A stretch of 64,000 bases of DNA from UBA4582 sp964228885 (GTDB taxonomy: Bacteria; Pseudomonadota; Gammaproteobacteria; Pseudomonadales; Azotimanducaceae), in assembly GCA_964228885.1 (NCBI GenBank), contig CAXRCG010000048.1:12781-76780 (forward strand), written 5' to 3'. The translations under genes were made by a program, and so were the position numbers. Positions 9,407 to 19,082 of the stretch are shown here, in pieces (position 1 is the first letter of the stretch; each line of letters opens with the position of its first letter). Under the pieces are notes generated by a model, which did not search any database, was not told where the DNA came from, and worked only from the letters and a program-made list of their open reading frames with translations.

Positions 9407-10573
9407 ATGCCACTTGTTAACGAAATTGTTGCCATGCAAGAAGAACTAACCCGATGGCGTAGAGATATTCATGCGCACCCTGAACTGGGTTTCGAAGAGG
9501 CCCGAACTGCTGCATTTGTTGCGAACAAACTTCAGGAGTTTGGCTTGCAAGTACATCAGAAAATTGGCAAAACCGGCGTAGTTGGCGTGTTAAAAGTGGG
9601 AAATGAAACCAAATCACTTGGATTACGTGCAGACATGGATGCCTTGCCAATTCACGAACGAAACAGTTTTGAACATCGATCACAAACCGATGGCGTAATG
9701 CACGCGTGCGGCCACGACGGCCACACAACCATGTTGTTGGCAGCCGCCAAATATCTGTCGGAAACCCAGAACTTTCGAGGCCAAGTTAACTTCATCTTTC
9801 AACCTGCAGAAGAAGGCATCGGTGGGGCGCGCGCCATGATTGAGGATGGTCTGTTCGATCTATTCCCGTGTGACATGCTACTGGCGATGCACAATGCACC
9901 GCGAATGGAAGTCGGTACCTTTGCAGCCATACCCGGCATTCGTACCGCTGCCGGAGCTTTTTTCGACATTACGGTTACGGGCAAAGGTGCACATGGGGCA
10001 TTCCCGGACCAAGGCGTTGACCCGGTTCTAGTCGCGAGCGAATTGGTCGTTGCTGCACAATCCATCATTTCACGCAATATGCGTCCGACTCAAACAGCGG
10101 CGTTGTCTATTACGCAAATCCATGCGGGTGATGCCTACAACGTCATACCAGGTGCCGCGAAACTGTCTGGCACCGTGAGAACCCTTGATCACAAATCAAT
10201 GCAAAAAATTGAGCGCCGCCTCAACGAGCTCGTTAACGGTATCTGTATGGCGCATGGCGCGTCGGGAGAAGTCGACTTCCGGGTTAACTTCCATCCCGTG
10301 AACAATGACCAGTACGTCACTGAGATCGCTGCCAACGTGTGTAGCGAATTGGTCGGCAGCGACAAGGTTGTTCGAGAAGGGCCAGCCAGCACCGGCTCTG
10401 AGGACTTCTCTTTCATGTCTGAAGTTGTGCCAAGTTGTTACATCAACGTGGGAAATGGCGCTGACAGTCACTCTTTGCATAATCACGATTATGACTTCAA
10501 CGATGAAGCAACAGTTTATGGTGCCAGCTTCTTCGCGCGTGTTGTGGAATCGCAACTGCCTATTGAGCGCTAA
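9407..10573 (+). CDS. M20-family metal-dependent amidohydrolase (hippurate hydrolase/N-acyl amino acid amidohydrolase type)
   Basis: 388 residues, the usual length for the M20D subfamily, preceded by CAGGAGAG. These cytoplasmic enzymes cleave N-acyl or N-aroyl amino acids (or similar amides) using a two-metal centre. Visible hallmarks are LRADMDALPI (residues 73-82), the metal motif HACGHDGH (Cys101, His103), FQPAEEG (Glu135/Glu136), MHNAP (His162), the lid-domain GKGAHGAFPDQGVDP and the C-terminal SEDFS and SLHNHDYDFND. All expected ligands appear intact. The exact substrate cannot be read from sequence. It follows the second TonB receptor on the same strand, separated by the inverted repeat, so probably has its own promoter. 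Confidence 0.92.
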   Translation: MPLVNEIVAMQEELTRWRRDIHAHPELGFEEARTAAFVANKLQEFGLQVHQKIGKTGVVGVLKVGNETKSLGLRADMDALPIHERNSFEHRSQTDGVMHACGHDGHTTMLLAAAKYLSETQNFRGQVNFIFQPAEEGIGGARAMIEDGLFDLFPCDMLLAMHNAPRMEVGTFAAIPGIRTAAGAFFDITVTGKGAHGAFPDQGVDPVLVASELVVAAQSIISRNMRPTQTAALSITQIHAGDAYNVIPGAAKLSGTVRTLDHKSMQKIERRLNELVNGICMAHGASGEVDFRVNFHPVNNDQYVTEIAANVCSELVGSDKVVREGPASTGSEDFSFMSEVVPSCYINVGNGADSHSLHNHDYDFNDEATVYGASFFARVVESQLPIER

Positions 10574-10861
10574 AGACTGCCAGGCTTTACAAGCTGCGTT
10601 AGGTGGTAAAGATTTACAGCAGTTTCTAACTTAGTCAGCATTATATGAGATGCTTGTTGGCGAAATGTTCGTTCATGACGTTCGATTTCGCAGTGATAAT
10701 ACGCGTGCTTGAACCTGCAACGATAGTGCAATTGAGAGTAGATACTCAAAAAAAACAGACAACCGGTAACGTGCCATCACGTGTTTTCCTTAACGCCATC
10801 ATCAGCGTTATCAACACATTGCATCGAAAGACAAGCAGGTTGGCAGTCTTACCGTCCTGTT

Positions 10862-12316
10862 TTAGCTTTGATTTCTATCTACCATATCCTTGTCCAGCCG
10901 GCGCCAGGTTAACAGGAAGAACAGTGAACTTGCTGCATATAAGATCGCCATAATGACCATCGCCGACTGTAAACTCTGGGCGTAGACCGCGCCACAGACG
11001 TTCTGCAAACTTTCGCTCAACCCTTCGATAGAACGCGGATGGCACTGGTTTCTAGTCAATTCCTCTGCGGCAACACCGAGTTCAGCCACGCCGCTGGCAA
11101 AGAAAATATCAGAAGTGAAACCAATGAACAGCGGACCGCAGCCGTAGCCGATCAAATTGGCGATGAACAGCAGCACCGCTGTTGCCATCGCTCGCACACG
11201 CATACTGACAACACCCTGGCCGATGGTATATTGTGCGGCAATATAGCCATACTTCACGAATCCGCCGATGATCAAGCCGATGGCGGCAAACAGCAGATTC
11301 TGGGTTGTGAAGGCAAACACATAAAATGGAATCGACAAAGCTAAACCAAGGGCCGGCACCCAAGCGATGGCGCCCGGATGTTTTTTGTAAAGTCTGGTTG
11401 CAAGCCATCCTGTCGCAAACGTGCCGATCGCAGATGACAATGATACGGGTGCGTTGATCCAAATAGCCGCTTCACCGGTTGTGATTTCGTGCGTGCGCAC
11501 AAGGAAGATAGACTGAAACGAGGAGATGCCGTAACCGCAAAACGCAGCGACGGTGGCTCCCCCTGTCATCAGCCAGAAGGCGGGCTTTGTCGTCAGTTCT
11601 CGGATCGCTTCACGTAACGTTACCGGTTCTTTTGATTGCGTTACCTTCGGGTCAGTAAAACCCCGTGGCGGCTCTTTTACTGTGAATTTAAACACCAAGG
11701 CAATCAACAGACCCGGCAGTCCGACCACAAAAAATGCCGTTCGCCAGTCAAACACGTCTGTCACCCAACCACCTATCAGGTTGGCAAACATCGTGCCAAG
11801 CGTTACACCCATGGCGTAGACGCCAAGCGCCTGCGATCTGTCTCGCGGCGCGTAATAGTCTGCGATCAAGGAGTTAGCCGGGGGAGTACAGCCGGCCTCT
11901 CCAACACCTACACCGACGCGACACATCAACAAAACCCAGAACGCGCCAATGGTGATCGAGCCGATGGTGATCTCGGTTGCTAGCCCACATAGCGCTGTCA
12001 TAAGAGACCAGAGCGCAACGCAGACCGTCATAATCCACACACGGTGCGCCGCATCAGCATACCGCGCGAGAGGAATACCCACGATGGTGTAAAGAAGGGC
12101 AAAACCGAAACCGGTAAGAAGACCGAATTGGGTATCGGAAATACCGAGCTCGGGCACAAGATCTGGGCCAACGACGGCAAGCAGGCCACGGTCGACAAAG
12201 TTCATAATATAGATAAGCGTTAGGGCTGAGAGCACATAGGTTCGGTAGCGTTTTGTACCAAATCCTGTTATTTGATCAGGCGCTTCACGTTCTTCGGGCG
12301 CGGTTACTGCAGTCAT
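10862..12316 (-). CDS. MFS transporter (spinster-like)
   Basis: 484 residues with about 12 hydrophobic segments. The first helix carries the LIYIMNFVDRGLLAVVGPDL pattern seen in spinster-type and related organic-anion MFS carriers. The loop after helix 2 has a G-I-P-L-A-R-Y-A-D motif A variant and helix 5 has GVGVGEAGCTPPANSL. The region VFDWRTAFFVVGLPGLLIALVFK is also characteristic. It should import or export a small organic molecule across the inner membrane. It is convergent with the amidohydrolase, and a decayed LysR regulator lies upstream in the same direction, which may once have controlled it. Confidence 0.88.
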   Translation of the reverse strand: MTAVTAPEEREAPDQITGFGTKRYRTYVLSALTLIYIMNFVDRGLLAVVGPDLVPELGISDTQFGLLTGFGFALLYTIVGIPLARYADAAHRVWIMTVCVALWSLMTALCGLATEITIGSITIGAFWVLLMCRVGVGVGEAGCTPPANSLIADYYAPRDRSQALGVYAMGVTLGTMFANLIGGWVTDVFDWRTAFFVVGLPGLLIALVFKFTVKEPPRGFTDPKVTQSKEPVTLREAIRELTTKPAFWLMTGGATVAAFCGYGISSFQSIFLVRTHEITTGEAAIWINAPVSLSSAIGTFATGWLATRLYKKHPGAIAWVPALGLALSIPFYVFAFTTQNLLFAAIGLIIGGFVKYGYIAAQYTIGQGVVSMRVRAMATAVLLFIANLIGYGCGPLFIGFTSDIFFASGVAELGVAAEELTRNQCHPRSIEGLSESLQNVCGAVYAQSLQSAMVIMAILYAASSLFFLLTWRRLDKDMVDRNQS

Positions 12317-12533
12317 AGATGGATCTCTTTACAAGGTGTTAGCTACTATCGAACGCCTTTACTGTAAATGTTTCAGTTCGCGTTGTCCGGTATATACGTG
12401 ATAAAAATGTACAAACATCTGCAAAAGCCAGAGCGGTTCTAATTAGTGGGAATAACAGGGGTAGGATAAGACACCTGATATCGTCAATAAATTCACGACC
12501 AAGGTCCTTTTTGATTCCTTTGTGATCGTTTGA

Positions 12534-12680
12534 TTATTGCTGCAGCGCCAGTAGCCTAGCAGCAAGGTGATCGATCAAGGCATGCAAGCGAACAGCTAGG
12601 TGTTTGGTTGGCGGGTAGACCACATATATTTCCAAGCGTGGCTCTATATATAGTTCGAGCGACAATGTGATTTGTTCGCT
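12534..12680 (-). pseudogene. C-terminal remnant of a LysR-type transcription regulator
   Basis: The minus strand encodes, just before a TAA at 12534-12536, a peptide containing EIYVVYPPTKHLAVRL followed by HALIDHLAARL. This matches the extreme C-terminus of LysR-family effector-binding domains (consensus IYAVYPxxRHLxxKVRAFIDFL). Upstream the frame runs into a stop at 12725-12723. A second frame around 12700-12745 gives INGDVSAVH, resembling the VNxGDAxxAA strand that normally lies ~40 residues earlier. No HTH-coding part is found, so the gene is truncated and frameshifted. Confidence 0.75.
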
Positions 12681-12861
12681 ATCGATATAAGATTGTGCAA
12701 TGCACCGCGCTGACGTCGCCGTTTATCCGCGCATATTTTACCTCAGGTTTTCGCTGGCACGTTTAATGGGTGGCATAGCGTAAAGTCAACCCGAGCGGGA
12801 CCATCAAAAGCTCAGTGCCCTGCACTCGCTATCTTGCTCGCTGTGACGTGTTCCAGCCCGG

Positions 12862-13290
12862 CTATCTTATGATCCGATGTTTTTGTTCTTTTAAACCCGC
12901 CGTCACGACGCTTAAAATCTGGCGACACGTTACCTGACCAACTAACAGTCCATCAACAACAACAGGCCTTCGTCTGTGCTTGTGATCCAACATAGACGTT
13001 GCCACGTCAATGATATCATCCGAGGGGCTTTGCGTTTCTAAATTGGTAGACATGAGATCGCCCACCACTGCTGTGCTGAACGCTTCATCGTTGTATGCGC
13101 TTGCCAGTAGTGCTCTGAGACAATCCAGCTCGGAGAGCATTCCCAGCAGCGCTCTTCTGTCATCAATCACAGCCAACCCAGAGACTTTATTGCTCAAGAT
13201 TCTCTGCGCTGCTTCATACACCGTCAAGTCTGCTTTCGCCGTTAAAGGGTTTTTCAACATATAATCATTTAATTCAACTGAACCTAGCAT
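12862..13290 (-). CDS. Paired CBS-domain protein
   Basis: 142 residues forming a single Bateman module. CBS1 is roughly residues 9-63 (DYMLKNPLTAKADLTVYEAAQRILSNKVSGLAVID) and CBS2 residues 77-133 (DLMSTNLETQSPSDDIIDVATSMLDHKHRRRPVV). Such modules bind adenine nucleotides and act as sensors. A good ribosome binding site (CGGAGGAAGG) precedes the ATG. There is no enzymatic domain. It is 111 bases downstream of nuoN on the same strand, so it could be read from the nuo operon, but a functional link to complex I is inference. Confidence 0.88.
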   Translation of the reverse strand: MLGSVELNDYMLKNPLTAKADLTVYEAAQRILSNKVSGLAVIDDRRALLGMLSELDCLRALLASAYNDEAFSTAVVGDLMSTNLETQSPSDDIIDVATSMLDHKHRRRPVVVDGLLVGQVTCRQILSVVTAGLKEQKHRIIR

Positions 13291-13401
13291 AAGGCCTTCC
13301 TCCGTTTTAAGGTGGTGTTTCAGTTCTGACCGAACACACCCGTATGCGTTTCGTTAAAAAACGCAACCAACCGTGCTATCGACTGCTTGTAAAGCCGCAC
13401 G

Positions 13402-14856
13402 TTAAATCATTGATTTAGCGACCGATGACACCCAATCCACCACTAGGGTTGGATACACACCAAGATAAACCAAGAGGAACGCTAGCGTTCCTAGCGCCCA
13501 GCCGCCAGTTGCGGGGATGGCTATTGGTTCACCTGAATCAGTATGGGTTGTCATCGTAAATATGATTCTGAGGTAGTAAAAAAGGCCTATGCCGCTGCCT
13601 ATCACTACCGCAACAAGAAGCGCCCAGAGTTCAGATTCTACTCCCGCCGCGACAATATAGAATTTTCCAACGAAACCAAGTGTCAGTGGTATCCCGGCAA
13701 GCGAAAGCAGCATTGCGCTGAAAAAAGTAGCTAGCAGTGGTCTACGCCAAAACAGGCCTTGATAATGGGACATTTCGTCCTTGTCACTTCCCTGTGATTC
13801 ACAGGACATGATAGCCACAACTCCAAAAGCGCCAATTGTTGTAATGAAATAGGCAAAAAGGAAAAATATTGATGCTTCGATAGCAAGCTGTTTGCCGCCC
13901 AGAATACTCGCGCTGACAAAGGCGACCATAAGGTAGCCTAAGTGCGCAATTGAAGAGTAGGCCAACACCCGTTTTATTTTCGTTTGCATCAGCGCGAGCA
14001 CATTACCTATAACGATCGAAAGAATTGCTATCCAAAACAGGCTTTCCGTGATGAGGTTGTATTGATACCCATCGAAGGAAAGAAAAAATCTCAGCAACGC
14101 AGCGAAAATTCCACCCTTAGATATTGTTGCCAGTAGTGCAGTGGCCGGCGCAGGCGCGCCTTCATAGACATCAGGCGTCCACATGTGAAAAGGAACCAAT
14201 GACAATTTGAAACCTATTCCCGCCAGTATCATCGTTGTTCCAATCAGAATGAACCCATTCTCGAGCGTGCTTTGGGGTTGAGCAGACGAAGCCATTTCAC
14301 TAAATGAAAGCGTGCCCAGAACAGCAAACATCAGAGCAGCACCAAACAAGATGAATGCAGAGGAAACGCCGGAGAGAATGAGGTATTTCAACGCTGCTTC
14401 AAGACCGAATAGTCCTTTAGATGGATAAGAAATCATTGCGTAAAGTGATACGCCAACAAGTTCCAGTCCTAAAATGAAAGAGACAAAGTGGGCGCTATGG
14501 GCAAGTGTCATTGCACCAAGGGTTGACAGCATCAAAAGCAGAATGAATTCATCTTGGTTTTCTCCGCGGTTCTTCAGATAACTGTAGGATATAAGACTGA
14601 TAAATATACCAGCGGCGACAATGAGGCCACTGAACAGCGTCGCATAAGCATCAACCAGGATGAGCGGTGTCACATATCCGGAATCTGTACTTGACCCCCC
14701 CCAAGCGATTGAAAGTAAGGTGCTCGCGAGCCCAAGGCAGCACAACAGGCAGGTCAGTGCGAGATTGCGGGCAAAGGCAATGACGAGCATCACGAGAATT
14801 ATTGATGTCGTTAATATCATCAAGGGAAGTAGAGCAAAGAGATCTAGCGTATTCAT
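13402..14856 (-). CDS. nuoN: NADH-quinone oxidoreductase subunit N
   Basis: 484 residues, about 14 transmembrane helices. One of three antiporter-like proton-channel subunits in the membrane arm of complex I. The Proton_antipo_M core is recognisable (EAALKYLILSGVSSAFILFGAALMF; conserved lysine in KLSLVPFHMWTPDVYEGAPAP). I take the ATG at 14856 because it overlaps the nuoM stop codon as ATGA (14853-14856), as elsewhere in this operon; an upstream in-frame start at 14874 would lie inside nuoM. It is the last gene of the nuo operon. Confidence 0.96.
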   Translation of the reverse strand: MNTLDLFALLPLMILTTSIILVMLVIAFARNLALTCLLCCLGLASTLLSIAWGGSSTDSGYVTPLILVDAYATLFSGLIVAAGIFISLISYSYLKNRGENQDEFILLLMLSTLGAMTLAHSAHFVSFILGLELVGVSLYAMISYPSKGLFGLEAALKYLILSGVSSAFILFGAALMFAVLGTLSFSEMASSAQPQSTLENGFILIGTTMILAGIGFKLSLVPFHMWTPDVYEGAPAPATALLATISKGGIFAALLRFFLSFDGYQYNLITESLFWIAILSIVIGNVLALMQTKIKRVLAYSSIAHLGYLMVAFVSASILGGKQLAIEASIFFLFAYFITTIGAFGVVAIMSCESQGSDKDEMSHYQGLFWRRPLLATFFSAMLLSLAGIPLTLGFVGKFYIVAAGVESELWALLVAVVIGSGIGLFYYLRIIFTMTTHTDSGEPIAIPATGGWALGTLAFLLVYLGVYPTLVVDWVSSVAKSMI

Positions 14857-16385
14857 CGGCTTGCTCCTATCCACGCAGACGAACTACCAAGGGTTAATTC
14901 AGACAAGCTGGCTAACACCGGGTCAACAAGATCGAACACAGGCTGAGGATAAACGCCAATCCATGTGAGCGCGAAGATCATGGGAATCATTGCCACCATT
15001 TCCCGGCCGCCAAAGTCGTCAAATTTTATGCCCGAGATTTCCGGATCGCTGGACTTTTGACCCTGGAAAACACGTTGCATAGCAATTAGCCCATAAATCG
15101 CACCGGTGATTAGCCCCATTGTGGCTAAGACAGTGATGGTTTTATTGATACTAAACGCGCCTAAAAGTATGAGGAATTCGCCAACAAAATTGCCTAAGCC
15201 GGGCATGCCAAGCGAGGCGATAATGAAGAACATTGCGACTGCACCCATCCTTGGTGCTGAATGCCAGATTCCCCCCATCCGAGTCATATCTCGCGTGTGT
15301 AATCTATGTTGAAGCGCGCCTGCGATCATGAACAAAGCGGCGGTTGATAGTCCGTGCGCGACCATCTGCATCACCGAACCTTGAATCGTGAGCTCTGTCC
15401 AGGCAAACACCCCAACCAGAACAAAACCCATATGACTCACACTACTGTAGGCAACAAGACGTTTAAAATCAGTTTGGGCAAAAGCAAGTAGCGCACCGTA
15501 GACAATACTTATCGCACCAAGCGTCATCGCAACGCCGGCGATGTCCGCTGCAGCCTCTGGAAAGAGCGGTACGGTGAAGCGAATGAGACCATAGGCGCCG
15601 GTTTTCAATAATATGCCTGCAAGCAACACGCTGGCAGCCGTTGGTGCCTGCGTGTGCGCGTCCGGCAGCCAGGTGTGGAATGGAAATCCGGGTAGCTTGA
15701 CAACAAATGCCACAAAGAAGCCGCACATTAACCAGAACGAGAGCGTCTCTCCAAGTTGGTGTCCCATTAGGTCGAAATAGTTGAACGTGAGTGGCGCCCC
15801 GGTACCAGCGACACCGAGGACTAGCGCCAAGATTGCCACTAACATCATCAGTCCGCTGACCTGAGTGAAGAGGAAAAACTTCATTGCGGCATAGGCTTTG
15901 TTCTCGTGTCCCCATATGGCAATGAGAAGGTACATGGGTATCAGCATGACCTCCCAGAAGAAGAAAAACAGAAACAGGTCAAGCGCAACAAACACGCCCA
16001 CGACGCCAGCCAGCGTCCACATGAGGTTAAACTGAAAAAAGCCGGGGCGACGATCGATTTCATCCCAGGATGACAGTATTGCAATAAAGCCAAGAAAGAG
16101 TGTGAGTGAGACCATCAAAAGACTCAGCCCATCAATAGCCATGACGAAACCGATACCAAAACGCGGAATCCACGGAACGCTTAACACTTCATACCAAGTT
16201 GATGAGACACCGGCTAACATCAATTCTTGCTGGGTCGGTTGAAAATAAAGCGTTGCAATCAGTATTGAAGCGATAAAACAGGTGCCAACAGATATCCATC
16301 GTGGCAGATCTTTATTCCATGCTTCAATCGACCAAGCAACAAGGCCGCCAATGAATAATGTCAGTATCGTTAGCAGCATGATCAT
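14853..16385 (-). CDS. nuoM: NADH-quinone oxidoreductase subunit M
   Basis: 510 residues, the usual NuoM length, about 14 transmembrane helices. Antiporter-like proton channel between NuoL and NuoN. Diagnostic stretches include DLFLFFFFWEVMLIPMYLLIAIWG, carrying the conserved channel glutamate, and KLPGFPFHTWLPDAHTQAPTAASV with the conserved lysine. Its start overlaps the nuoL stop by ATGA (16382-16385) and its stop overlaps nuoN in the same way, indicating translational coupling. Confidence 0.97.
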   Translation of the reverse strand: MIMLLTILTLFIGGLVAWSIEAWNKDLPRWISVGTCFIASILIATLYFQPTQQELMLAGVSSTWYEVLSVPWIPRFGIGFVMAIDGLSLLMVSLTLFLGFIAILSSWDEIDRRPGFFQFNLMWTLAGVVGVFVALDLFLFFFFWEVMLIPMYLLIAIWGHENKAYAAMKFFLFTQVSGLMMLVAILALVLGVAGTGAPLTFNYFDLMGHQLGETLSFWLMCGFFVAFVVKLPGFPFHTWLPDAHTQAPTAASVLLAGILLKTGAYGLIRFTVPLFPEAAADIAGVAMTLGAISIVYGALLAFAQTDFKRLVAYSSVSHMGFVLVGVFAWTELTIQGSVMQMVAHGLSTAALFMIAGALQHRLHTRDMTRMGGIWHSAPRMGAVAMFFIIASLGMPGLGNFVGEFLILLGAFSINKTITVLATMGLITGAIYGLIAMQRVFQGQKSSDPEISGIKFDDFGGREMVAMIPMIFALTWIGVYPQPVFDLVDPVLASLSELTLGSSSAWIGASR

Positions 16386-18223
16386 GATGCTTGAACTCCC
16401 AGCATGAGAGCGATGATCAGAACTAGGCCGAGAACCATCGTACCTGCGTAGGTTCTGAGTTGACCGGTCTGTGTTTGCACACTCACTTTATTCGCCCAGA
16501 GCATGAGGACGGCAATCCAGCCATAGATGTGGTCGATGAAGTCTGCCCGATTAATTTTTGCGAGCCAGGTATAGGGGATGACAAATATCTTTTCATAGAG
16601 CCAATCCATGGCCCAGTGACTGTGAAAAAATCGAATCAATGATTTTCCCGGAGACGATTGGGTCATCGCCGTGATATCGACACTGCGCCTTAGGAAAAGC
16701 AGATAGGCGATAAATACGCCCAATGCGGGTATGGCAGCGGTGACAATTGGAATCAGTCCAGTGTGGTCGAGTGTGCTCGCGGCAGGAAAAACAGCTTCGA
16801 CCGGGATTGAGATAAGTCCTCCTGCAAGCGCAAGAATGCATAAAATCACGAGTGGACCTGCCATACCCCAATTGGCCGGCGCTTCCGGTTCCGTTTTGAT
16901 TTCACCAAAGAAAACAAGAAATACCAGTCTGAAGCTGTAAATTGAAGTAAGCAAAGCACCGAGCAACCCCGCACCCCATAATAGGGGGCCGTTCCAACTA
17001 GCGTGATATGCGGACAACAGTATGGCGTCTTTCGAGTAAAATCCTGAGGTAAGTGGCAGCGCTGCAAGCGCGGCACTGCCAATCATGAAGCTCCAGAAAG
17101 CAACCGGTAGTCGGGTTCTGAGCCCCCCCATCTTCAGTATATTATGCTCGTGATGCAGGCTGAAAATGACTGCACCCGCGGCAAGGAATAACAGCGCTTT
17201 GAAAAAAGCGTGAGTCATGAGATGAAACACACTAGATGCCCATGCGCCAACACCGAGCGCAAGGAACATATAGCCGATTTGACTTATTGTCGAATAAGCA
17301 AGAATTCGCTTGATGTCGTTTTGTGTCATCGCAGTAAATGCTGCCACGATGAGTGTCATTCCCCCAACAACTGCAACCGTATGCAGCGCCGTCGGTGATA
17401 GCAAAAACAAATCGTGCGTGCGAGCTATCAGATATACACCCGCAGTCACCATCGTCGCGGCGTGAATCAACGCACTGACCGGCGTAGGTCCAGCCATGGC
17501 ATCTGGCAACCAAGTCTGCAGCGGAAGTTGAGCAGATTTTCCCACTGCTCCACCCAATAACAAGAGACACGCAATTGTCAGCATCGTGCTTCCGTTTGGC
17601 CACACCTCCTGCGCGGCGATTGCAAGCGGTATAAAGTCTAGAGTACCCAGTTGGTGGAACAGAATAAAAAGCCCAAGTGCCATCGCAGCGTCACCGATCC
17701 GCGTAACAATGAACGCTTTTCTTGCCGCTGCGCCATTAGCTGGATCTTCGTGCCAGAACCCGACCAGCAGATAGCTACATAGCCCCACACCCTCCCAACC
17801 TACAAATAGCAATAACAGATTGTCGGCAAGAACAAGAACCAGCATGGCCGAGACAAAAAGGTTCATGTATGAGAAGAACCGACTGTAGTCCTTGTCATCC
17901 CACATAAATGCCGAAGAATAGATGTGGATGAGTAAACCCACGCCTGTAATGACCGACATCATCGTCAGTGTGAGCCCATCAACATAAAAGCTGACCGCTG
18001 GCGCGAACCCACCGACGTTGATCCAGGTGTAGATCTCGGCACTCAGTGGCATGTTAGTTTCCAGTAGCGACTTGCCGACAAAAACAGTCATCAACGCGGA
18101 AATGGCGATACTGCCAATGCCAACCACGGCCACCGTTTTTCTTGGCAGCTTGCCGAGGGTGCAAAACAGTATAAGGAACCCAACTAGAGGAGACAGAGGG
18201 ATCAGAAAAAGAAGATCAGCCAT
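16382..18223 (-). CDS. nuoL: NADH-quinone oxidoreductase subunit L
   Basis: 613 residues, matching E. coli NuoL. The distal antiporter-like subunit, with the long lateral helix at the C-terminus (EKIFVIPYTWLAKINRADFIDHIYGWIAVL region). Core motifs visible: LLLLFVGWEGVGLCSYLLVGFW (channel glutamate) and KSAQLPLQTWLPDAMAGPTPVSALIHAATMV. The gene lies 3 bases after nuoK and overlaps nuoM by 4 bases. Confidence 0.97.
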   Translation of the reverse strand: MADLLFLIPLSPLVGFLILFCTLGKLPRKTVAVVGIGSIAISALMTVFVGKSLLETNMPLSAEIYTWINVGGFAPAVSFYVDGLTLTMMSVITGVGLLIHIYSSAFMWDDKDYSRFFSYMNLFVSAMLVLVLADNLLLLFVGWEGVGLCSYLLVGFWHEDPANGAAARKAFIVTRIGDAAMALGLFILFHQLGTLDFIPLAIAAQEVWPNGSTMLTIACLLLLGGAVGKSAQLPLQTWLPDAMAGPTPVSALIHAATMVTAGVYLIARTHDLFLLSPTALHTVAVVGGMTLIVAAFTAMTQNDIKRILAYSTISQIGYMFLALGVGAWASSVFHLMTHAFFKALLFLAAGAVIFSLHHEHNILKMGGLRTRLPVAFWSFMIGSAALAALPLTSGFYSKDAILLSAYHASWNGPLLWGAGLLGALLTSIYSFRLVFLVFFGEIKTEPEAPANWGMAGPLVILCILALAGGLISIPVEAVFPAASTLDHTGLIPIVTAAIPALGVFIAYLLFLRRSVDITAMTQSSPGKSLIRFFHSHWAMDWLYEKIFVIPYTWLAKINRADFIDHIYGWIAVLMLWANKVSVQTQTGQLRTYAGTMVLGLVLIIALMLGVQAS

Positions 18224-18226
18224 AAC

Positions 18227-18544
18227 TTAGCCCCTCATCCCGCTAGCCTGGTCAATGTCCAAGGAGGGGAACCGACGATGCACCTGAAGTAATAATCCGA
18301 GCGCGATGGAGACTTCAGCAGCGGCGATACTGAGGATAAACATAAACATTATCTGTCCATCAGCAATACCCCAGTGTGCGCCTGCGACAATAAACGCCAG
18401 ACCGCAGGCATTCAGCATGATCTCTAGCGACATGAGAATCAGAATGATATTTCTTCTGACCAACACACCAAGTAAGCCTATGGTGAAAAGCATCGCGGCT
18501 AACAGTAACCCGTGGGTCATGGGAATTACGACAGCCTCACCCAT
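18227..18544 (-). CDS. nuoK: NADH-quinone oxidoreductase subunit K
   Basis: 105 residues from the ATG at 18544, which overlaps the end of nuoJ by 8 bases; E. coli NuoK is 100. Three transmembrane helices with the conserved acidic residue in IILILMSLEIMLNACGLAFI, part of the E-channel for proton transfer. An internal ATG at 18520 (MTHGLLLAAML) is an alternative that aligns closer to some homologues. Confidence 0.95.
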   Translation of the reverse strand: MGEAVVIPMTHGLLLAAMLFTIGLLGVLVRRNIILILMSLEIMLNACGLAFIVAGAHWGIADGQIMFMFILSIAAAEVSIALGLLLQVHRRFPSLDIDQASGMRG

Positions 18545-19058
18545 TGTCTTGCTCCCGAACATCGATAAAGTATCGTCGCCCTAGGTGATAGGCACCAACC
18601 AGCGCCGCTAGCAACAACATTGAGGCAAGCTCCACCGCCAACACATAAGGACCAAATAGTTCGAGACCAACAGCCTTGGGACCAATCACCTGCCCGGCTA
18701 AGTTTTGTTGGGTACCGCTCAATATGTAAACAATTTCAAAAAACAGGACCGCACAAAGGATTGAAGGTCCGATCCACATGGATGGGTTCAGCAGGGCATG
18801 CTCCTCGGTATCACCGGAGGCGCCGAGATTCAGCATCATGATCACAAAGACAAACAGGACCATTATGGCGCCTGCATAAATCACCACCTCAAGCACCGCG
18901 GCAAATGGCGCACCGACAAGATAAAAAATAATCGCAGAAGCAAGGAGAGAGATGATCAGATAGATCAGAGCATGGGCAGCGTTATATCTCGTGACCGCCA
19001 TAATGGTGGAAACGAGTGATACGGTTGCCGCTATGTAGAACAGTCCAAGTTCCAGCAT
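18537..19058 (-). CDS. nuoJ: NADH-quinone oxidoreductase subunit J
   Basis: 173 residues, five transmembrane helices. Helix 3 has the conserved pattern AVLEVVIYAGAIMVLFVFVIMMLNLG, the flexible helix near the quinone chamber in complex I. The order I-J-K and the spacing (24 bases after nuoI) are standard. Confidence 0.96.
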   Translation of the reverse strand: MLELGLFYIAATVSLVSTIMAVTRYNAAHALIYLIISLLASAIIFYLVGAPFAAVLEVVIYAGAIMVLFVFVIMMLNLGASGDTEEHALLNPSMWIGPSILCAVLFFEIVYILSGTQQNLAGQVIGPKAVGLELFGPYVLAVELASMLLLAALVGAYHLGRRYFIDVREQDNG

Positions 19059-19082
19059 AAAAAACCTGTCTTATAAATTAAA

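Noticed and set aside
10645..10953. 102-codon plus-strand frame after the amidohydrolase
   Set aside because: It overlaps the 3' end of the MFS gene on the other strand and has no protein-like character or binding site.
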